Shown here piece by piece: positions 24,124-32,575 of a DNA stretch of 37,161 bases. The DNA comes from Paludibacterium sp. (GTDB taxonomy: Bacteria; Pseudomonadota; Gammaproteobacteria; Burkholderiales; Chromobacteriaceae), in contig NZ_JAFAND010000005.1 in assembly GCF_019232825.1 (NCBI RefSeq), positions 1 through 37,161 on the forward strand, written 5' to 3'. Numbering within the stretch: the first letter of the stretch is position 1; each line of letters starts with the position of its first letter. Under the pieces are notes generated by a model, which had not been told where the DNA came from, made no database searches, and saw nothing but the letters and a program-made list of their open reading frames with translations. The position numbers and the translations under genes were made by a program.

Positions 24124-24774
24124 GTGCGCCGCCGAGGGCGGCATGAAGTCGTAGACCGGCGGGCCGCCCGCCGGCTGGCTCAGCGTGACCGTGACACGGC
24201 GCGCGTAAGTCGGCGCGCGGTAGCGCGTGGCGCTGGCGAGTTCCGCCGGTGTTAGCCGTTGCGGCAAGCGCTCCGGCGCTACCGGATAGAACAGCAGCGT
24301 GTCGCCGGCACAAAACAGGGCGGCTTGGCTCGGCGCCAGCGGCGAGGTCGTGCCTGCCGGCGATTGATCCAAAAACCAGTCGACGGCCAGGGCGAACGGC
24401 TCAATGCCAAGCGAAACGGCCGTCATGGCGGTCGCCTCCCCGCCTGTCTCTCCCACCTGCGCGACGCTCAACGTGCGGCGATCGGGGAAGGCCAGGTAAC
24501 GCCGACCCGGGATCAGCGGGGTCGGTACGCTGGCATCGAGCACCGGTGTCGCGCCGTCCTGACGCGCCACCGCCGATAACCGGCCCTCGTAACGAAAGAA
24601 TTCGCGCGCGCCGGCCGAGGCGTTCAAGCATTGCCAGGGCAGATAGTGGAAATCGCCGCCGGCCACCGGCGAACCATCGCAGGCCTGTACGGGGTGTGGC
24701 GCGTACAGGTTGGTCACACAGACGATCGTGGCCAATGCCGTGTCTTGGTTGATGAATGTGTATTCGATGGTCAT
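24121..24774 (-). CDS. Divergent paralogue 1 of the ~210-residue family
   Basis: A 217-residue soluble protein without signal peptide. It is much more diverged than the other two copies but keeps the order of features: an N-terminal strand, the block PWQCLNASAGAREFFRYEG (compare AWQVLTGSAGATESFDYEA in paralogue 2), a central Pro/Gly-rich region, and a C-terminal VYDFMPP resembling LWTFNFA. Its last codon and stop lie in the end of the dispersed repeat, so the C-terminus may have been reset by that insertion. The ATG at 24774 has AGGAAA upstream and is 78 bases after the collar-protein gene. Confidence 0.78.
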   Translation of the reverse strand: MTIEYTFINQDTALATIVCVTNLYAPHPVQACDGSPVAGGDFHYLPWQCLNASAGAREFFRYEGRLSAVARQDGATPVLDASVPTPLIPGRRYLAFPDRRTLSVAQVGETGGEATAMTAVSLGIEPFALAVDWFLDQSPAGTTSPLAPSQAALFCAGDTLLFYPVAPERLPQRLTPAELASATRYRAPTYARRVTVTLSQPAGGPPVYDFMPPSAAH

Positions 24775-24852
24775 GGCTTTCCTGGCTTTTGGCTCTGTGT
24801 TTATCTGTTTTGCATAATGAAGACGTTGCCGCGGCGCGAAGCGTGAACACCT

Positions 24853-25509
24853 TTATTCAGGCCACCGCGGAAGTGGCCAGCATTTGGCGATAACGTCATT
24901 TTTTGTATACTTTATTATGAAATTTACATAAACATTTTTGACCCGCGTCTCCGCCGCCTGACGGGCGCTGATCGGCGGCGTGAAGCCGCTGGTGGGGGCC
25001 ACCAAGCCATTGGTTTGCGGATCGGGCGTTTGATAGCGGCCGAAGACCGGGCTTCCTTCGGCGGCTAAACCGCCGGGGATGGCCATCTTGTAGAGATGTT
25101 CATGCGCTTGCAGCGCGTCGTCTTGCACGGTGCCGACCTGATTGCCCTGCCAGCCGCCATCGCCCGACGGCAGCCGCTGCGTGGCGTCCGGATCGCGCAG
25201 CCGTTGGTCTGGCCCCTCGGCGCCGTAATTGACGCCGCGCAGTCCCCGCCCGCGGTAGTCCGGCAGCAGAAAGAAGCCGGCGCCGGCTTGGCCGTAAATG
25301 TGGCCGATGACGCGGAATAATTCCGGGTAGCGCGCCACGGCCAGCGCGCGGCCGTCGCACACCAGCCAGCCTTGCCGGCTGAGGTGCAGGTCGTAGGCGC
25401 GAGACGCCGCGTCCGGATAGCCTTGCTGCGGCGAACCGTCGGTGGCGTTGACCGGCGCGGCGTAGGGCAGGATGGCGCCCACCGGCAGCATCGTGTGGCC
25501 GGCGATCAT
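24853..25509 (-). CDS. Phage tail-collar-domain protein
   Basis: A 218-residue protein with an N-terminal tail-collar (microcystin-dependent-protein type) domain. LPVGAILPYAAP is followed by GWLVCDGRALAVARYPELFRVIG, IYGQAGAGFFLLPDYRGRGLRG (about 71-92) and a C-terminal HEHLYKM region that resembles fibre-tip receptor-binding parts. Members of this family form trimeric fibre collars in phages and stand-alone surface or tail-like proteins in bacteria. No signal peptide is present. The ATG at 25509 overlaps the stop of the 1030-residue gene (ATGA), so the two products are translationally coupled and likely made in fixed ratio. No other phage structural gene is in the window. Confidence 0.85.
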   Translation of the reverse strand: MIAGHTMLPVGAILPYAAPVNATDGSPQQGYPDAASRAYDLHLSRQGWLVCDGRALAVARYPELFRVIGHIYGQAGAGFFLLPDYRGRGLRGVNYGAEGPDQRLRDPDATQRLPSGDGGWQGNQVGTVQDDALQAHEHLYKMAIPGGLAAEGSPVFGRYQTPDPQTNGLVAPTSGFTPPISARQAAETRVKNVYVNFIIKYTKNDVIAKCWPLPRWPE

Positions 25510-28500
25510 CGCGGCGTCTCCGGGTCGGGCAGACTGTCGCCGGCTTGCAGGATCAGCATGGGCGTGGCGATTTCCACCTCCCAGCTTTCCACGGGACGCG
25601 GCGTGGCGGACTCATGCTGTGCCGACTTGATGGCGTTGACGAGCCAGCCATCGTCTTCGCTGACCGGGCAGTCCTCCGGCGCGCCGCGCCAGAATTGCCC
25701 CTGGCTTGCGAGGTAAAACAACCAGGGCAGGGTGTGGGGCGGCTTGACCGGCACCAAGAGCCGGGCGCAGCCCGCCTCCAGAAACGCCGTCATGCCCGGG
25801 GCGTCGCATAGCGTCTGGCGCAGCGTCAGAGTGTCGGGACGTTCGGTGTCGTCGCTGCCGAAGAAGCGGGCGTAAAAGTTGTAAGTGGCCTCGTCCCAGG
25901 CCAGCGCCTCGCTCAACAGCGGCGCGAGCGCCAACAGCGCGGCGTCCTGGCGCCAGGCGGGCGATATGGGAGGCAGCTGCGCCATGCATTGTTCGGCGAG
26001 GCAGGCAATCGCCGCTTGCTGCAGCGCGGCCAGCAACGTTTCGCGCTGTCGTTCAGACGGCGCGCGCGATAGCCCTTCCGCCAACGCGCTCATGATCTCC
26101 AGGTAAGCATCGCGTTGGGCGCGATAGGCCGAGATGATGCCGTTGTATGCCGTGTGCTGCCATTGCCGATAGAGCGTCGAATCGTCGCTGCAAACGCCGG
26201 TGAGGGTAATGTTGACCACGTATTCCAACCCGGCGGCGACGACCGCGGCGGGCACGCCGGTGGTGCCGGGAGGCAGCGCGGGCAAGGGCTTTGTGCCGGG
26301 ATTGGCGTCAGCTGCGGGATCGATCTTGATGACCGTCCCGCCGATCAGGATGTCCAACGCGGCCGTGCCGCCGGCCTGATCCGTCCAGCCGTAACCGATG
26401 GTGCCGCCGTTGACCGTGTATCCGGGCGCAATGGCGAGTTCCGCCTGCGGGCTGGGCGGCGTGCTGGTCAGCGAGGCGGACATGCTCAGTGTCAATGGCG
26501 GCGGCGCGACGATCGGCGCGTTGTAGCGGGCGGCGAGGGCGGCATAATTGTTGCGGTTGATGTCCAGGGCGGATTGAACCGGCGCAATGCCATCGCCGCC
26601 TTGCCATGGCGGAATCGGCGCGCGCGCGTCGCAGCCGTGCAGCGTATTGTTGCGGCGGACGTAATCCCGCGCCGGATCGGCCAGGACGATTTCCACGATC
26701 AGCCGGCTGCCGCGCGGCTCCAAGGTGGCGGCATGAATCTCGTCCACCCAGCGATAGATGCCGACCAAATTCGCCGCGCCGGTCTCGTTATCGAAACGAC
26801 GCCGGGTGCGTTCGACAAACTCCTCGACCGATCGGCGCTTGCGCGCGGTCTCCATCTGATGATCCGTGCGCGCCGCTGCCTGCGAGAGCAAGTCGCGCGC
26901 GTGCGCGGCGGCGTTTTGCGCCAAGGTGGCGGGGCCGCTCGGCGTATCGGTCCAATCGCCGGTCACCGTGACCGATAGGCCGTCGGCGCCGTAGGCCTGC
27001 TTCAGATTGTCGAATTCGCGCTTGAGCGCGTTGAGCGGGTTGGTCTGATTGTCTTGCGCCTGGCGCGCCTGGCCATGGTCGTGTCGCGCGCGCGACGCGC
27101 TATCGCTGTCGCGATGCGTTTCCAACGCCTGCTGTTCGATGCGGCGGCTGGTTTCCGCGCTGCGCTCCTTGGATTCGCCGCGCATGACGTTTTCGATATG
27201 GGCGATCGCGCCCAAGCGGTAGCGGACCAGGCATTGCTTGATGACCTGCACCTCGGCCAAACCCAGCGGGCGGGCATAGCCTTGCGGCTCGGCCGTGTTG
27301 TCGGCCGGCGGCACCATCAGCGCCGGCGGCAAGAGCACGCTGGTTTGCAGCGGTTCGCGCAGGTGCGCCGGACTGTCGAGCCGTGGCGCCGCGCGCACGG
27401 CGAGCTCCGCCGTGTGGCAGACGCGCAGCGCGCGGATCAGCGCGCCCGCATGTTCGTACTGTTCGGGCGCGGCGATGAGGTCGGCGACCAGGCTGTTCTG
27501 CAGCTGGGCCAACTGCGCGGCATAATCCGGCAGGCTGAGAAAGTCAGCGGCGGATAGGCCCAATAGCGCTTGCAGGGCGGTTTGCAACGCGGCCAGATCG
27601 GGGGGGCGCAGGGCGAGGAATGCCCGTGTCGCGGAGCCGGTCAGCCGGCCCATCGGTCCGCTGAGCTTGCCAATGCGCTGGACAAACTGGCCTGGGTATT
27701 TTTTCGAATCGACGCTGACGAAGTCCAGCGCCTCCGCCTGCATGGCCTGCCGGCGGGTCGGCCCGCTCAACGCGCGCAAGGCGTTTTGAAAGTCGGTGTC
27801 ATTGTCGACGGACGCGAAGCGGCGCGCCCATTGCCCCGGCGTGGGCGGCAGAATGGCGCGCGGGTAGGCGAAGGAGGCGAACTCGCGCGGCCGGCTGAAG
27901 ACGACCCCTTGGCCTGGCGTCGGCACCGTGTCCGGGGGCGTGACGGGCGTGCACGGAAAGCGCGCGAGCCGGACCGTCTCGCCGGGCTGGCGCGCGTGGC
28001 GCAGCCGGACATCGATCCAGGCCTCTCCTTGCGCGGACACGCGCATTTGCAGGGTGACGGCCGCGTGACCGTCGGCGCCGCGGCACTCGCCTTGCCATAG
28101 CGGCTCAAGCGGGCTCAACATCACTGTCTCGCCCGGGCCATTGTCGGCGGCGTGGAGGACGAGCCGAGCTGCCAGGCCGGCTTGCGCCGCGCCCTCGATG
28201 GTCCAGTCGATGGTCAGCCCGTCGTCGCCAAGCGTCTTGCTGCCGGAAACCGGCGCGATGCCGCTACAGGGATCGCAAATCTGCCATGCGCACAGGCATA
28301 ACGTTCGTTCCTCCGCCGTTCCGTAATGGCAGGTGATGTCGAGATCGAGCGCATCGCCGGCTTCATTGGCGTGCAGATCCAGCTCGCCCCAGGCCATGAG
28401 ATCGTGGTCGCATAGTTCGAACCGTTGCCGCGGCGATAGGCTATCCAGTTGCCGCTGGGCTGCCGCCGCGCCGAGACGCAGGTCGCAGGCCACTTGCCAG

Positions 28501-28598
28501 CCCATGGGGACCGCTTGGCCGAACCAGGCGATTTGAAAGTCGCCCCATGTCCATTGTCCCGCTTGCGATTGCCCCGCCGGATCGTCGATGTCATGCAT
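25506..28598 (-). CDS. 1030-residue protein of unknown function, core of the sigma-factor operon
   Basis: A very large soluble-looking protein with no signal peptide or clear membrane segment. About 1-225 looks beta-rich with several cysteines (CLCAWQICDPC). The central part (about 445-600) starts with RYRLGAIAHIENVMRGESKE and continues as a charged Arg/Glu/Gln/Ala-rich probable coiled coil. About 700-800 is Pro/Thr/Gly-rich and beta-like. The C-terminal part (about 815-975) is helical and holds TYNFYARFFGS and AGCARLLVPVKPP. From memory, the IENVxxGE and ARxxVPV motifs recur in large uncharacterised bacterial proteins, but I cannot verify a family. The ATG at 28598 has GGAGG 9 bases upstream, overlaps the sigma gene by 8 bases and overlaps the collar gene at its end. 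Confidence 0.85.
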   Translation of the reverse strand: MHDIDDPAGQSQAGQWTWGDFQIAWFGQAVPMGWQVACDLRLGAAAAQRQLDSLSPRQRFELCDHDLMAWGELDLHANEAGDALDLDITCHYGTAEERTLCLCAWQICDPCSGIAPVSGSKTLGDDGLTIDWTIEGAAQAGLAARLVLHAADNGPGETVMLSPLEPLWQGECRGADGHAAVTLQMRVSAQGEAWIDVRLRHARQPGETVRLARFPCTPVTPPDTVPTPGQGVVFSRPREFASFAYPRAILPPTPGQWARRFASVDNDTDFQNALRALSGPTRRQAMQAEALDFVSVDSKKYPGQFVQRIGKLSGPMGRLTGSATRAFLALRPPDLAALQTALQALLGLSAADFLSLPDYAAQLAQLQNSLVADLIAAPEQYEHAGALIRALRVCHTAELAVRAAPRLDSPAHLREPLQTSVLLPPALMVPPADNTAEPQGYARPLGLAEVQVIKQCLVRYRLGAIAHIENVMRGESKERSAETSRRIEQQALETHRDSDSASRARHDHGQARQAQDNQTNPLNALKREFDNLKQAYGADGLSVTVTGDWTDTPSGPATLAQNAAAHARDLLSQAAARTDHQMETARKRRSVEEFVERTRRRFDNETGAANLVGIYRWVDEIHAATLEPRGSRLIVEIVLADPARDYVRRNNTLHGCDARAPIPPWQGGDGIAPVQSALDINRNNYAALAARYNAPIVAPPPLTLSMSASLTSTPPSPQAELAIAPGYTVNGGTIGYGWTDQAGGTAALDILIGGTVIKIDPAADANPGTKPLPALPPGTTGVPAAVVAAGLEYVVNITLTGVCSDDSTLYRQWQHTAYNGIISAYRAQRDAYLEIMSALAEGLSRAPSERQRETLLAALQQAAIACLAEQCMAQLPPISPAWRQDAALLALAPLLSEALAWDEATYNFYARFFGSDDTERPDTLTLRQTLCDAPGMTAFLEAGCARLLVPVKPPHTLPWLFYLASQGQFWRGAPEDCPVSEDDGWLVNAIKSAQHESATPRPVESWEVEIATPMLILQAGDSLPDPETPR

Positions 28599-29268
28599 GG
28601 TCGTAGCCTCCGTCCCATTCAGCTGCGGCGTCGTTCAGGGCCGCCAGGGGAAAGGGGGACAGACCCAGCCCGTCGCTGTCGCCCACATAAGGCCGCAAGT
28701 GTTGCACCAACAGGCGGCGCGCCTCTTGCGCGCGCTTGCGGGCGTTGACTTGGGTGATGCCGAGTTCCTGCGCAATGACCTCATAGCTGGCCTCGTGCAA
28801 AAAGCGCAGCTCGGCCACCGCCAATAGCCTGGGGGGTAACGTCTCCAGCGCGTATTGGATCTTTTGCCGCAATTCGCCGATGAGTAGCTCTTGCTCGGGG
28901 GAGCGTGGCCTGTTGCCGCAGGTCTCTTGCAGATGCGTGAGTTGTTGGCTATGACGCGCCTCGGCCTGGCGTGTCCGTTGCAAGTCGATGGATTTGTTTT
29001 GCGCCACGCGCCGCAGCCAGCCGCCGAGGTGGCGGATGCTGCGCATTTGTTCCGGTTGCTCGGTGATGAGTTTGAATAGCACCAGGCTGAACAGATCGCC
29101 GGCCTCGTCGGTATCCCCGCCGGCCAATCGCCGGCATTGATATTTGAGAAACCCCTGGTAGCGCGCGACCACGAGCGCAATCGCGCCGTGTTCGCCGTCG
29201 GCAATGGCCTGTTGCAGCTGAAGATCGAGGGGGGGCTTTGCTTGCGCAGCGAAGCGTTGAGTTGTCAC
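28591..29268 (-). CDS. ECF-like RNA polymerase sigma factor
   Basis: A 225-residue sigma-70 family factor with only regions 2 and 4. Region 2 (about 28-101) includes DLFSLVLFKLITEQ and the HLGGWLRRVAQNKSIDLQR recognition stretch. Region 4 (about 134-190) has LETLPPRLLAVAELRFLHEASYEVIAQELGI-type helix-turn-helix architecture ending VNARKRAQEARRLL. A roughly 35-residue C-terminal tail is unusual and may be regulatory. No anti-sigma gene is adjacent. The start is GTG at 29268 with GAGGAAG upstream. It is the first gene of the operon and overlaps the 1030-residue gene, so it probably directs its own operon. Confidence 0.9.
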   Translation of the reverse strand: MTTQRFAAQAKPPLDLQLQQAIADGEHGAIALVVARYQGFLKYQCRRLAGGDTDEAGDLFSLVLFKLITEQPEQMRSIRHLGGWLRRVAQNKSIDLQRTRQAEARHSQQLTHLQETCGNRPRSPEQELLIGELRQKIQYALETLPPRLLAVAELRFLHEASYEVIAQELGITQVNARKRAQEARRLLVQHLRPYVGDSDGLGLSPFPLAALNDAAAEWDGGYDHA

Positions 29269-29542
29269 TGTGTCTTCCTCAATGCGATAGCGGCCGGAAC
29301 GGCCAGGTGGGACGGACTCAATTCATAAAGATGTAGAAAGTCCATATCGCAACGACTATGGCGCTGTCTTGCTTTTTATTCGTGCGTCATAGGGAGTGCT
29401 TGCCGGGAAGACGAAGGGAATTGGCAGGATGTGAAGCCGTGATCGTGGGAAAGAGAGCGGCGCCGCGCTACCGTGACGGTGGCGACGGAGGGGGGCATTC
29501 GCGTGACGGGCCGGTGTTTAACCCAGGAACCCTTTGAACCCG
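29269..29542. other. Intergenic region upstream of sigma-factor operon
   Basis: A 274-base gap between two minus-strand genes. It should hold the sigma-factor promoter and the end of the MFS transcript. A perfect GGCCG-GAA-CGGCC dyad (29292-29304) lies 24 bases upstream of the GTG and could be an operator or leader hairpin. I see no convincing core promoter, terminator with T-tract, or small gene. Confidence 0.45.
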
Positions 29543-30733
29543 TTATTTACCGCTGCGCTCGTTGGCCAACCCCTTCGGGGCGGCGAGCGCGCCGAGCAGC
29601 GCCATGGCGAGCGTGAGCAGCAACAGCAGCGGACGGGTGCCGAGCGGGCGGGCGAAAAGGGCCACGCCGAGCCCGGCCAATGGCTGGGTGAGGTTGTTGA
29701 GAAAAATGATCATGCCGGTGGTTTTGCCGTAGTCGTCGGCGGGGATGACCCGTTGCCGCGCGCCACGGATGTAGACGCTGAACATCTTGTCGAAGCCGAC
29801 GATCAGCACAAAGCCGATGGCATAACCGGCGATGCCTGGACTCATGGCCGTCGCCAGCGCGCCGAGCAGTATGGCGGCAAAACCGGTCAAGCCCAGCAGA
29901 TGGCGCGGGCCGGTCCACCTGGCCGTTACCAGCAGCACGGCGACCGTGGCGCCGGCGCCGGCGGCCTGGAGGCCGGCATAAACCGCCGCGGTTTGGCCAT
30001 GAATGCCATTGACCATCGCTGCGGACGTCGCCAGCGTGACGCCGATGATGAGATTTTCCGCCGCGGCAAGCATGACCAAGGCACGCAGGGCCGGCAACCG
30101 GGCAATATGACCGAAGGCGGCGCCGAGCTCGTCACGCCAGCGGCGCGGCGCGACGGCCGGCTGGCGTGGCACGAAACGGCTGGTTCGTTGCCAATGGGCC
30201 AGTGCCATGTCGGCGGCCAGAAACAAGCCGGCGGCGCCGACGACGATTCCCTGCCAGTGCCACCACGTCAGCCATTGCGCCGCCAGCATCGGCCCCAGCA
30301 CGAGGCCGAGCTGGTCGGCCAACTGCGCATAGGACAACACCCTTTCGAACCGCTGGCCGCCAAATAGCTGCGGCAGCATCACCTCGCGCGTGACGACGCC
30401 CAGGCTCGTCAGCATGCCGCATAGCGCCGACAGGCCGATGAGCCAGCCGATGCCGCCCCAGAGCGTGTACGCGCCAATGCCCAGCACACAGGTCAGCGCG
30501 CGAAACGATTGGCTGACGTGCAACAGCCGGGTTGGGGCATGGCGGTCGCACAGCAGGCCGAGAAAGGGGAAGCACAGGTAGCGCGGCAGCGCCTCGATTG
30601 CAAAGGCCATGCCGGACCAAGACACTTGCCGGGTCGTTTGGAAGATCACCAACGGCACGAGAAACAACAAGATTTGATCCGCCAGGCGCGACACGAACAA
30701 CGAGTAGAAAAATGCCTGATGTCTGGCCAGCAT
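29543..30733 (-). CDS. Major facilitator superfamily exporter (EntS/siderophore- or drug-exporter type)
   Basis: A 396-residue transporter with about 12 membrane segments. The N-terminal ASRLADQILLFLVPL-like opening (FFYSLFVSRLADQILLFLVP), the loop 2-3 motif GLLCDRHAPTR and the FDKMFSVYIRGARQRVIP segment before the tenth helix are typical of MFS_3-type exporters, which include enterobactin and vibrioferrin exporters. The substrate is unknown, and no siderophore genes are present in the window. The start is ATG 30733 with CGGAG upstream. A dyad-symmetric site 34 bases upstream suggests local repression by a ligand-responsive regulator. Confidence 0.88.
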   Translation of the reverse strand: MLARHQAFFYSLFVSRLADQILLFLVPLVIFQTTRQVSWSGMAFAIEALPRYLCFPFLGLLCDRHAPTRLLHVSQSFRALTCVLGIGAYTLWGGIGWLIGLSALCGMLTSLGVVTREVMLPQLFGGQRFERVLSYAQLADQLGLVLGPMLAAQWLTWWHWQGIVVGAAGLFLAADMALAHWQRTSRFVPRQPAVAPRRWRDELGAAFGHIARLPALRALVMLAAAENLIIGVTLATSAAMVNGIHGQTAAVYAGLQAAGAGATVAVLLVTARWTGPRHLLGLTGFAAILLGALATAMSPGIAGYAIGFVLIVGFDKMFSVYIRGARQRVIPADDYGKTTGMIIFLNNLTQPLAGLGVALFARPLGTRPLLLLLTLAMALLGALAAPKGLANERSGK

Positions 30734-30766
30734 GCGTGGGACTCCGCGAACCGGGGTAGTTGCTAC

Positions 30767-30779
30767 GTAGTATTACTAC
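30767..30779. promoter_or_regulatory. Perfect 13-bp palindrome, candidate operator of MFS exporter
   Basis: GTAGTATTACTAC is symmetric about its central T, and an overlapping CTACGTAG palindrome sits at 30763-30770. It lies 34 bases before the exporter start in an AT-rich patch, the usual place for a TetR/MarR-type operator. No such regulator gene is in the window. Confidence 0.42.
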
Positions 30780-30907
30780 ACGCCGGCTCGCGTAATGTGC
30801 ATGCGAAATGAATGGGCGCCTCTAGACGGTACAGGCTATGGTCTCGGATCTCAACTCTTTTTCGGTTGTGTTTGTAATTTTGCTACATAGGATGTGCGGC
30901 AGAAGCG

Positions 30908-31474
30908 TTAGGGTGCCGCGCTTGGCCACTCCCCCAGATCTTCGCATTGGTCGACCTGTACTTGTCCATGCTGCGCATCGTTGGCGATATAGACTTGGTT
31001 CACCGCCGAGGGCGGGTAGCTCAGGCTCGCATCGCATTGCGCGCTCTGGCCGGGACCGACGACGATTTCCGTGCCGGGCTTGATCGTGCAGCGGCTGGCT
31101 TTGTTCAGCGCGCTCCAGGCCGGGCAGATTTCGTTGGCGCGCCGGTAGGCGTCGCGCGGCCCTTGCGGCGCGTCGAACGACCACCAGCTGCCTAGGGCCG
31201 TATAGGATTTGCTGGCGTCCCACACGCGATAGACGGTCACGCGCGCGCCGGGTTGCGTTGCCACGAACACCTTGCCGCTGCAGAGCTTGCCTTGTTGCGG
31301 CGCACCGAGCGCCTTGGCAAGCAATGCCGGGTCTTGAGCCTCGACCAGGCCGGGGGGCGGCGCTTGCACCGTGCCCATGCAGGCATTGTCATCGGCGCGG
31401 ACGGGCGTGGAAGCTGCGCCGATCAATAGGGTACAACCCATCATGAGCACGGCTGGGGACATCAGATTGGACAC
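30908..31474 (-). CDS. Exported cysteine-rich protein of unknown function
   Basis: A 188-residue protein with a signal peptide (about 1-27, cleavage after PVRA). The mature part has six cysteines (32, 65, 117, 129, 147, 177), suggesting three disulfides in the periplasm or outside. Blocks such as FVATQPGARVTVYRVWDASKSY and CTIKPGTEIVVGPGQSAQCD look beta-rich. I do not recognise the family. The start is GTG at 31474 with a strong AGGAGA site 7 bases upstream. It stands between the sugar transporter operon and the MFS gene with 103- and 174-base gaps, so it is probably monocistronic. Confidence 0.75.
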   Translation of the reverse strand: MSNLMSPAVLMMGCTLLIGAASTPVRADDNACMGTVQAPPPGLVEAQDPALLAKALGAPQQGKLCSGKVFVATQPGARVTVYRVWDASKSYTALGSWWSFDAPQGPRDAYRRANEICPAWSALNKASRCTIKPGTEIVVGPGQSAQCDASLSYPPSAVNQVYIANDAQHGQVQVDQCEDLGEWPSAAP

Positions 31475-31516
31475 GGGGCTCTCCTAGGCGGCTGGCGAAA
31501 TATGCGTACTATTAGG

Positions 31517-31527
31517 CATAGACTATG
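31517..31527. promoter_or_regulatory. Palindrome CATAGACTATG upstream of the cysteine-rich protein gene
   Basis: A perfect 11-bp palindrome in an AT-rich patch about 43 bases upstream of the GTG at 31474. On the minus strand TTGAAA lies 17 bases before TAGTCT, a poor promoter-like pair overlapping the palindrome. It could be an operator. Confidence 0.3.
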
Positions 31528-31577
31528 TATGCGAGATAAATATTTCAACTGTGCCGATAGCCTGCGCGTCGACTGCG

Positions 31578-32561
31578 TCAATGCCTGTCGTGATGTTGTT
31601 GGCGCCATTTGTCGAGAATGACGGCCAAGACGATGACGATGCCCTTGGCCACGTATTGCCAAAAGGACGATACCCCCATAATCGTCAAACCGTTGTTCAT
31701 CACGCCGATGATCAGCGCGCCGATGGCGGTGCCCCAGATCGAGCCGATGCCGCCCGCCAGGCTCGTGCCGCCGAGCACGACGGCGGCGATGGCGTCGAGT
31801 TCGTAGCCCGTGCCCCAGTGGCCGTTGGCGCCATACAGCCGGCTGGCCGACATGGCGCCGGCGAGCCCGGCGAACAGACCGCTGATCGCGTAGACGAACA
31901 ACAGCACCAGGCCCACGCGGATGCCGGTCAAGCGCGCCGCCTGCGCGTTGCCGCCCACCGCATAGATGTGCAGGCCAAGTATCGTGCGTGTGAGGATGAA
32001 CCACGACGCCAGCACTACCCCGGCCGCGAGCCAGACGAGCCAGGGAATGGCGAGCAGGCTGCCGTTGCCCACCCACTCGAAGCTGGGGATGTCGTTGTTG
32101 AGCACCGTGGTGCCGTCTGCCAGCAGATAGGCCGCGCCACGCAGCGCGGTCATGGTGCCGAGCGTGGCCACGAAGGGATTGATGCCGAGGAAGGCCACCA
32201 TGGCGCCATTCATCAAACCCATGGCCAAGCCGGCGAGCACGAATACCGGGAGCGCCAGCGCGGGATAGTGCGCCGGTAGCGACGTCAGCATGCCAAGTAC
32301 CGCGGAGACGGCCAGCATCGATCCCACCGACAGATCGATGCCGGCGGTGAGGATGACGAAGGTCATGCCCGAGGCCAGCACCAGGTTGATCGCGGTCTGG
32401 CGCAGGATGTTGAGCGTGTTGTCCAATGTCAGGAAGTGGCTGGCGCCGTGCTCGCTGAGCGGCAGCGTCAGCAAATAAAACCCCAGATACAACGCGACGA
32501 GAACCGGCAACATGCCGAAGCGGCGCGTGAGCGCATGGACGCCATGGGTCGGGGAGGGCAT
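31578..32561 (-). CDS. Sugar ABC transporter permease (RbsC family)
   Basis: A 327-residue inner-membrane permease of the ribose/xylose/galactose class with 8-10 membrane segments. Family signatures are LRQTAINLVLASGMTFVILT followed by GIDLSVGSMLA, INPFVATLGTMTALRG, YAVGGNAQAARLTGI and VVLGGTSLAGGIGSIWGT. The ATG at 32561 has AAGGAG upstream and lies 14 bases after the ATPase stop; the open frame beyond it is shadow. It is the last gene of a three-gene import operon. The sugar cannot be read from the sequence, and no kinase, mutarotase or regulator gene accompanies it. Confidence 0.92.
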   Translation of the reverse strand: MPSPTHGVHALTRRFGMLPVLVALYLGFYLLTLPLSEHGASHFLTLDNTLNILRQTAINLVLASGMTFVILTAGIDLSVGSMLAVSAVLGMLTSLPAHYPALALPVFVLAGLAMGLMNGAMVAFLGINPFVATLGTMTALRGAAYLLADGTTVLNNDIPSFEWVGNGSLLAIPWLVWLAAGVVLASWFILTRTILGLHIYAVGGNAQAARLTGIRVGLVLLFVYAISGLFAGLAGAMSASRLYGANGHWGTGYELDAIAAVVLGGTSLAGGIGSIWGTAIGALIIGVMNNGLTIMGVSSFWQYVAKGIVIVLAVILDKWRQQHHDRH

Positions 32562-32575
32562 GCAAAGCTCCTTGA

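Noticed and set aside
24853-25509. Prophage or contractile tail module, suggested by the collar domain
   Set aside because: No sheath, tube, baseplate, portal, terminase, lysis or integrase gene is in the window, and the neighbours are a sigma factor and unknown proteins. The domain alone is not enough.
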